A stretch of DNA of 64,000 nt, from NCBI GenBank assembly GCA_036172665.1, contig CM069874.1, positions 49,086,707 through 49,150,706 of the forward strand, written 5' to 3'. A program made the translations under genes and the position numbers. The stretch is from Prosopocoilus inquinatus (Eukaryota > Arthropoda > Insecta > Coleoptera > Lucanidae). Each line of letters opens with the position of its first letter. The stretch's first letter is position 1. The notes below the pieces were generated by a model. That model saw only the letters and a program-made list of their open reading frames with translations. It ran no database searches and had not been told where the DNA came from. This document shows positions 58,032 to 64,000 of the stretch, in pieces.

Positions 58032-58817
58032 TACAGGATGTCCCACTTGAGGCGAATTCTTTTATACCTCTCTAGTTATTAATTTTACGGAAAAATATTT
58101 CAAAGAAGAGCTTCATTGTATCATGCGGAGCATATTCTAAAATTAGTTTGATGTACACAGAGTGTTTAGTTTAGCCTGGATGTTAGGTCACTTCGTTATT
58201 TTAAATGGAATACCCTACATGTTTTTACATTTTCGCATTCTAGGCGAAATTTTAATGTGACTCTTTTCACCGTACATCGAATCTAATCTAAACCGTTTTC
58301 GTGTTAATCAACTTTAAAAAAGAAACTATTGCCCTTGCAGTACTTCAAACAAACGCAAATATCTTCCTAACAAATGACGTTAGAGACTTGTAGTTTTCTT
58401 GCAAAAGTTTCGCCTTGAAAATGCTTTTTTAGTTACACCGTCAAGAAAACTCTCAGCTGCGTAAGTTCTTACAAAAAAATTAATAAACTTCAAAAAATTC
58501 AAACTACGATAACTATTTTTTTGAAATAGAATGCCATATAACTTTTTTTATAATTTTAACTTGGTGTTTAGGGTTAGCGAATTCGTTTAAAAATGTTTTA
58601 ACTACTGAAGCACATCTTGTGGTATCCACATGCATCTAGTGACAATAATAAAAGATTTATCTTTGTGTTATTTTGCTTGGATATCCATGGCAAGAGTAAC
58701 CTATCACGTCTTCTTACGTAAGAAACCTTCTTAAAGATTTATTTTAAATTTTTGAATGTCGCATAATACTTAATACTCTTAGGGTATGATAAACAAACAG
58801 TTTGTTTGCTCTGTAAC

Positions 58818-58981
58818 TGTTGTGTCGTAACGAAATAGAAAAGGGGCAAATAATCCCAATTTATATTATATGGAATATAATTTTATATCTTGACAGATCA
58901 TCATAATTTTTATCACTACGTAAACAACGCATACTTGTTTTTTAAAGCATACTCATTTTTATAAGAGTAGAGGATATAACA
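58818..58981 (-). repeat. 3' LTR of the inverted-core gypsy element
   Basis: 164 bp. On the minus strand it starts TGTTATATCC just after a polypurine tract (AGGGGAGAAT). Confidence 0.88.
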
Positions 58982-59249
58982 ATTCTCCCCTACTGAATTG
59001 AAAAATGGTACTTAGTAAATGAAGGTAATGAAATTACTATATAATACACATCACAGTCTTAAATATTCAGGAGGTCGTCGTTTTCGAGTTGATCTACTGG
59101 CATAGTGCATGCAGATTGTTCCCCCTGTGCTTCTTGAAGTTCTGATGTTGCATGTTCGTTCTGCTTCCTCTCTTCAACTGGCAACGTAGGTAACGTAGCG
59201 CGTCATATTCCATTGCAGAGTGTTCTGTTCTATCCGGTGTTTCAGTTTC

Positions 59250-60121
59250 CTATATAATACGATCAGGTGTCAAGTAATCCGTGGATATTTCAAATACTGC
59301 AGATGAACAGATTCGATGAACTTCCTCGTTGATCGCCATGTCTGAAGAAAATTTGTCCTGTTTGATTGGAGCTCTTGACAAACAATCCACATTTTGATTG
59401 TCAGCGCCCTTCTTGAATTTTACTGTGTAGTTGAGTCCAGCCAGGAAAGATGCATATCGTAAAAGTCGAGCTGAAATCATTTTTGGTGATTTGGCCTTTG
59501 GATGAAAGATTTTTGTCAAACATTCGTTTCGTTATCTGTTATTAATGTAAAATGACGTCCAAAAAGGTAATAAAAAAATTAATCTGTTCCAAACACAATT
59601 GTTAGCGCTTCGCGGTCAAGTTGTGAATAATTTTGTTCAGCATTGGTTAGGGTACGAAAAGCAAAAGCAATTGGTTGTTCTGTATCATTGATGACATGCG
59701 ATAGTACTGCCGCAATTCCTGTTGGACTTGCATCTGTCGTGAGCAAAACAGGTAGATTTGGATTAAATGGCATTACGACTCTATCACTTGCTATTTCTTT
59801 TTTGAGTTTAATAAAAGCTGACTCACATTTAGCTTCCCAAAAATACTTTTGATGTTTTCTAAATAATGTTCTTAGTGGTGCTGTAATGGTTGAAACGTCG
59901 GGTGAGAAGCAAGAATAATATGTTACCATTCCCAAGAATCGGCGTAATTCTGGTACGTTCTTCGGACGGGGCATATTAATAATTGCTTCTACTTTTGATG
60001 GCGATTTAGATATTTTGTTCTGTTGGATCGTGTATCCTAGGTACTCAATGTGGGTCTGAAAATATGTACATTTATTTTTATTAAGGCAAGTCATATTTAC
60101 GCAGTCTCTGGAGGCAAACAA
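59250..60121 (-). pseudogene. Gypsy RT C-terminus and RNase H, minus strand
   Basis: 60121-59579 reads CTYFQTHIEYLGYTI (RT thumb/connection), LRRFLGMVTYYSCF and VLLTTDASPTGIAAVLSH with QPIAFAFRTLTNAEQNYSQL (RNase H). After a break it continues at 59519-59250 with RYASFLAGLNYTVKFKKGAD and NVDCLSRAP, the end of RNase H. The YxDD palm lies in the deleted part upstream, and integrase is missing downstream. Confidence 0.85.
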
Positions 60122-60193
60122 ACAGATTTCTTTTGCATTCTTCTTTTGTTACCGTACTAGTACAATAGCACAGGTTTTTATCAGTGTATCAAA

Positions 60194-61366
60194 TTGAAAA
60201 CCAATCGATTTCTGATTACGTTGCCACCCTTCGACGAAATATTAACGAATGCGAATTTATTTCGCCTTGTCAATGTAAAATCAACATCGCAGATATGTTT
60301 CTTCGTATGTAGTTTATACGAGGATTACGTGAAAATTCAATACGAGAGCAGATATTGCAATTTGAAGCTACCGATTTTGAAACCATTGTTGAGAAGGCGC
60401 TAGCAATGGTAGTCTCTAAGCCTGACAGCCGAGAACTTGATGCGAAGCAACCAATTCATAAAGAAGAAAGTAATTCTGGACAAGAAATAAACAGAATCTC
60501 GCGACAGTTCCATCAAATCAAAACAATTCAAGAAATGTTCCACTACAACATCAAACCAGCATCATCGATCCCGTTCCAAATCACGCATCGATTATTATCA
60601 ACGACTAGGAATTGATAGCTTATTCATCCGTTGCGGACGAAGTAATCATAAGGCAAATGAATGTCGTACTGATCCAGAAGTGCTTCAATGCAAATCTTGT
60701 AGCCGAAAAGGACATGTCGCAAAGGTGTGTATAAAAACTTTGCTAAATACAAGAAGATCAACCCGATCGGACATAAAATCAATCGAATTAAATAATTACA
60801 ATGAATTAGGTGTGAACAGAATTGTAGATATTTACAACCATCAAAAAGACAGGTTATTTGACATATTTGATTCTGAAAAGTTTCTAATAATGGTTAACAT
60901 CGAAGGCCGACTTCAAGAATTTGAATTTGACCCCGGAGCAGGATTTACGTTGCTTCCAGAAAAGAAATTTCAAGATTTGAATACTGGAAAGAATCTCGAA
61001 CCAACAGACCTTGCGTTTCGATCACACACAAAGAACGTTTTTGTACCCTTGGGAAAAGTACAAGTCAATGTTGAATATCAAGGTAAAACGTCAAAAGAAG
61101 AACTGTATGTGGTACCGGATGGGCATGCTCCTCTCCTAGGAAGAATTTGGACTCGACATTTAAAAATTAACCTGTACGATTTAGATAACAATGATTCAAA
61201 ATTCGAAGACAAGAACATTTGATCAATTTCACCTGTTGACATTCAAAATGCTTTTCCGGAAATTTTTAAACAAAAAGTAGGATGTGTACCAAAATTTGTC
61301 ATCAAATTTCAACTTCGTGAAGGAGCAAAACCTTGCTACACACCAGAAAGAAATGTGCCCTACGCA
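60194..61366 (+). pseudogene. Inverted gypsy block: Gag C-terminus, zinc knuckle, protease, RT start
   Basis: Plus strand, opposite to the rest of the element. The Gag C-terminus is decayed (FEATDFETIVEKALAM, about 60362-60410). The CCHC knuckle CKSCSRKGHVAKVC is in the frame 60680-61222. The protease region follows (EFDPGAGFTLLP, where DPG replaces D-S/T-G), then APLLGRIWTRHLKI. After a TGA the RT start FPEIFKQKVGCVPKF runs to VPYALR at about 61370. It fits the parts missing between the two minus-strand segments. Confidence 0.85.
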
Positions 61367-61391
61367 TTACGACACAACAGTTTTGGCGACG

Positions 61392-61797
61392 TTGTCTCTT
61401 CATAGGACATTTCTGCAGGATTACTCGGAGAAACAAGTGAAACGAGTAGCTTGAAATGAACGGAGACAATTGAATTCAACAGCATTGCTCTACATAGAAC
61501 CTTATCATTGAATACGCCTTTCATATTCAAGTAAATTTCGAATCGTTGCCGATAAAATTTGAAATTTTCTTTCTTTGGGTCAAAATTTTCAATTGGGGGG
61601 AGTAAAACAGCGTTTTCCAGGGGTTGATGATTGGTATATCTGCTACTTGTTACTTGCGAATTAATTTTCTGGAGTAATTGCTGCTGACTCTGATTGAATA
61701 ATTCCAGCAACTGTGAAAACTGTGCTGCATCCATCGTAGTTGAAGTTTCACCTCGTCGCGAAAACTGTTGTGTCGTAAAGAAATAGAAAAGGGGCAA
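61392..61797 (-). pseudogene. Gypsy gag N-terminus, minus strand
   Basis: Real start probably MDAAQFSQLLELFN (61735). The conserved ENFDPKKENFKFYRQRFEIY resembles the LPPIxxFDPxxExFxxYxxRFE start of this gypsy lineage's Gag. The reading frame upstream runs into the LTR. It breaks off at the inversion junction. Confidence 0.8.
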
Positions 61798-61929
61798 ATA
61801 ATCCCAATTTATATTATATTGAATATAATTTTATATCTTGACAGATCATCATAATTTTTATCACTACGTAAACAACGCATACTTGTTTTTTAAAGCATAC
61901 TCATTTTTATAAGAGTAGAGGATATAACA
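61766..61929 (-). repeat. 5' LTR of the inverted-core gypsy element
   Basis: 164 bp, the partner of 58818-58981. Confidence 0.88.
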
Positions 61930-62570
61930 GTAACCGTATCAGCTAACAAATGTTTCAATATTTTGTTTATTGTTAAAATTCGTAAAGAAAAATCTAAATA
62001 GTGAAAAACTATTTACCACAGTTATCGATAACCCTATATCAATGAAAAGAGAATTAAATAATGCTAAAAGTTATATGGCATTTCATTAAAAGAAATAGTT
62101 ATCGTAGTTTGAATTTTCTCTAGTTTATTAATTTTTTTGTAAGAACTTATGTTGCAGGGATTTCTTCTAGACGGTGTAACTAAAAAAGAGTTTCAAGGCG
62201 AAACTTTTGCAAAAAAATCTTACTAGTCTCTAACGTTATTTTTATGAAAGATATTTGCATTTATTTGAGGCACTGCAAGGCCAATAATTTGCTTACAATG
62301 TTGAATAACGCGGAAATGGTTTAGATTAGATGTATGGTACACAACGTCATATTAAAATTTAGTCCAAAATGAGAAAATGTAAGAATATGTAGGGTATTCC
62401 ATTTAAAATAACGAAGTGACCTAACGCACAGGCTAAACAGAATGTATGCGTCAAACTAATCTTAGAATATGCTCCATATGATACAGTGAAACTTTTATTT
62501 GAAAATTTTTTTCGTAAAATTAATAACTAGAGAGGTATGAAAGAATCCGTCTTAAATGGGACGTCCTGTA

Positions 62571-62876
62571 TATCCTAAAGAGCAAGCAAATTAAACACGG
62601 ATTTTTAACCCAATTTTTAAAGTATGAGTACAAAAATAACTATATATTTTATATAATTTCCATCGTAGAAGAAAGTACTTCAATTATGGATTGATAGCTA
62701 CAATTACGACTAACTCGTAAAAACTTAGGGAACAAAATATTTTTTCATTACAAACCTTTTTGTTTCATTAATTGCATAAAAGTTTTTCGATGCAAAAACA
62801 AATATTTTTATAAAATTTATTTACAAAATTATAAACAAAATAAATAATACCAACTTTTAATTACACATTATTTCCT
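62571..62876. other. 3' flank of the minus-strand cuticle gene
   Basis: AT-rich; TTTATT at 62817-62822 (AATAAA on the minus strand) is a candidate poly(A) signal for the gene at 62877. Confidence 0.5.
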
Positions 62877-63444
62877 TCAAGCGTCACTTCTTTCGACGAC
62901 TGCCTTAAAACCGTTTTCCTTATCAACGGTGTAATGTACAGTTCTGATGGAACCGTCGGAATCCAGAAACGAGTAATAACCTCGAACTTTGTCTCCTTCT
63001 CGTTCTTCAAACTGCTTTTTATTATCTCCTGTTAAGTGATCTGAAACGCCATATTCGAAACTATACTTCGCGGGCGACTGCAAATGAATAAATAAACAGA
63101 AAAATGGTTTTACAAAAACAATAACGAATTTAAAAACTTAACCGCAATTACGTTTATCGGTATTTACAACTAATTGTCGAGTATTTCATTGAAAAATAGA
63201 ATCTTACGTGGAAATCGTGCGCTCCAGGTTTTCCATTTTTTGTGGCTACTGCGTGAGTTCCGGCTGAATACATATGATTGTTAACGTACGAAGTTCCTCT
63301 TGGGCTTTTTCCATTAACTGTGCTCAGCATTGTAATAACCGAGAATAACAAACACTAGAACAAGTTAAAAAGAAGAAGAAAGTAGAAGCTCACAATCGGT
63401 ATTTTGCAACTTGTATGCCAATCGACGCATACCTTACATATCAT
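62877..63444 (-). CDS. RR-2 (CPR family) cuticular protein, minus strand
   Basis: Three phase-0 exons on the minus strand: 63433-63444 (MICK), 63208-63354 and 62877-63077; predicted 119 residues. Splice sites are GT/AG throughout. The signal peptide ([15 protein letters not shown]) spans the exon 1/2 junction. A short basic linker ([12 protein letters not shown]) leads into a complete RR-2 chitin-binding domain: [35 protein letters not shown] and [18 protein letters not shown]. The protein ends right after the domain. Exon 1 and exon 2 have exactly the same lengths (12 and 147 nt) as in the gene at 39321, although exon 2 differs in sequence and lacks the Gly/His repeats. Confidence 0.93.
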
Positions 63445-64000
63445 CGTTGTTCCGAGCATGAACTATGGCATAAAACTAAATAGTTGACTGGAAATTTTCG
63501 TTTAAATAGGGAAAAATTACAAAACATGAAAACGGTGACAAAAACTCTTCGCTTTCAATCATACGCACTCAATTCGAACGTAAATCAGAAATTATTCTTT
63601 GCGGTCGCAAAAATAAAACTGGTCGTTGCAGTTATGTAATTTCAGCAACAATAAAGCAAAAATATTAAAAGTAAAAAAAGAATTACGTCACGTTCTTGAA
63701 CAGTTTGTTTTGTTAATTTGGCCCCCTTAATCTTTATTTTCGCAAGAAACTAATTTTTCATAAAGCACCAAACGATTCGATTAGACTTGCGTAGTTTAGT
63801 TTATTTGTTTAACATTTGATGCATCGATTCCGAACACTGACCTTAACTTCTTCAATGTATTATTATTATTTTAAAGTAAATACAGTTCAGAGCAATTCGT
63901 TCGGGAGTGACTAGACGCATTTTTGACTAGGCTGCAGAACTGTAGCTATAATTAAATCTGCGAAATCATTGCCTCTTGTGTTGGAGTTTTACTTCTAAAA
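63445..64000 (-). promoter_or_regulatory. Upstream region of the minus-strand RR-2 gene
   Basis: A TATTTAAA box (63501-63508) and an AGTCA initiator-like sequence near 63485 give a weaker core promoter than the other three genes have. The 29-nt shared block was not found. TGACCTTAA near 63839 resembles a nuclear-receptor half-site, but this is speculative. Confidence 0.4.

Larger units (their letters stand above)
58818..61929 (-). mobile_element. Young gypsy-type LTR element with an internal inversion
   Basis: Two 164-bp LTRs (58818-58981, 61766-61929) differ at only two positions by eye. The 5-bp duplication GTAAC lies at 58813-58817 and 61930-61934. In minus orientation the 5' LTR is on the right. 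The N-terminal part of gag (61392-61797) and the RT-C/RNase H part (59250-60121) are on the minus strand. The middle block (gag C-terminus, zinc knuckle, protease, RT start; about 60194-61366) lies on the plus strand. The RT core and integrase are deleted. Confidence 0.88.
58032..62570. mobile_element. Large foldback element, copy B, split by an LTR retrotransposon
   Basis: The left end TACAGGATGTCCCACTT mirrors the right end CCCATTT-like...ACGTCCTGTA. The long arms (58032 to about 58560, and about 62000-62570) are reverse complements across CTCTCTAGTTATTAATTTTACG, GGTCACTTCGTTATTTTAAA and CTTGCAGT. Removing the retrotransposon at 58818-61929 and one GTAAC leaves an element of about 1.4 kb. 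It shares arms with copy A at 12254-13853. It starts directly after the retrozyme's 13-bp repeat. Confidence 0.78.

Overview
This window looks like a repeat-rich insect (arthropod) nuclear genome. It is AT-rich, with genes split by short GT-AG introns, TATA/Inr promoters and AATAAA signals. The only convincing host genes are four small cuticular-protein genes; a beetle is plausible, but the sequence alone does not prove the order. Everything else I can name is mobile or repetitive DNA.

Host genes. Two paralogous Gly/His-rich secreted proteins (10892-11678 and 28698-29635, + strand) and one RR-2 chitin-binding cuticle protein (39321-39832, +) have the same core promoter (TATAAAAG about 30 bp before a TCAGT initiator). 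They also share an upstream 29-nt block at -77 to -101 from the TATA box. A second RR-2 gene lies at 62877-63444 on the - strand. All four have a 12-nt first coding exon (four codons) before a phase-0 intron, which suggests one co-regulated cuticle cluster.

Mobile DNA, left to right. A RAG1/Transib-like transposase pseudogene (503-2431); foldback and MITE elements throughout; two Penelope-like (PLE) regions (7146-8735 and 41519-43904, the second with RT and a GIY-YIG-like endonuclease); Tc1/mariner relics (14739-16419, 47464-47860, 52134-52853, 53803-53988); a nearly complete Ty3/gypsy element with matching 241-bp LTRs (21657-26146); a tRNA-derived SINE (40982-41225); a Ty1/copia relic (45840-47215); non-LTR RT relics (39955-40330, 51755-52020); a PIF/Harbinger-type element (54777-56082); and a young gypsy element whose middle is inverted (58818-61929), nested in a large foldback element.

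Most interesting system. A 312-bp repeat occurs as a tandem array (47965-50503) and as dispersed copies. Every complete unit contains what I read as a full type I hammerhead ribozyme with a minimal two-base-pair stem III. Tandem transcripts would therefore be expected to cut themselves into exact 312-nt units. Three separate insertions, including the whole array, are each flanked by an exact 13-bp direct repeat. They share nearly the same 3' end, and two begin with a 5' inversion. The array also has a 936-bp trimer periodicity. Together this looks like an animal retrozyme, a non-autonomous retroelement moved through self-cleaving (probably circular) RNA. A PLE-type reverse transcriptase is a candidate helper. 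The ribozyme and the duplications are seen in the sequence; the mechanism is inference.
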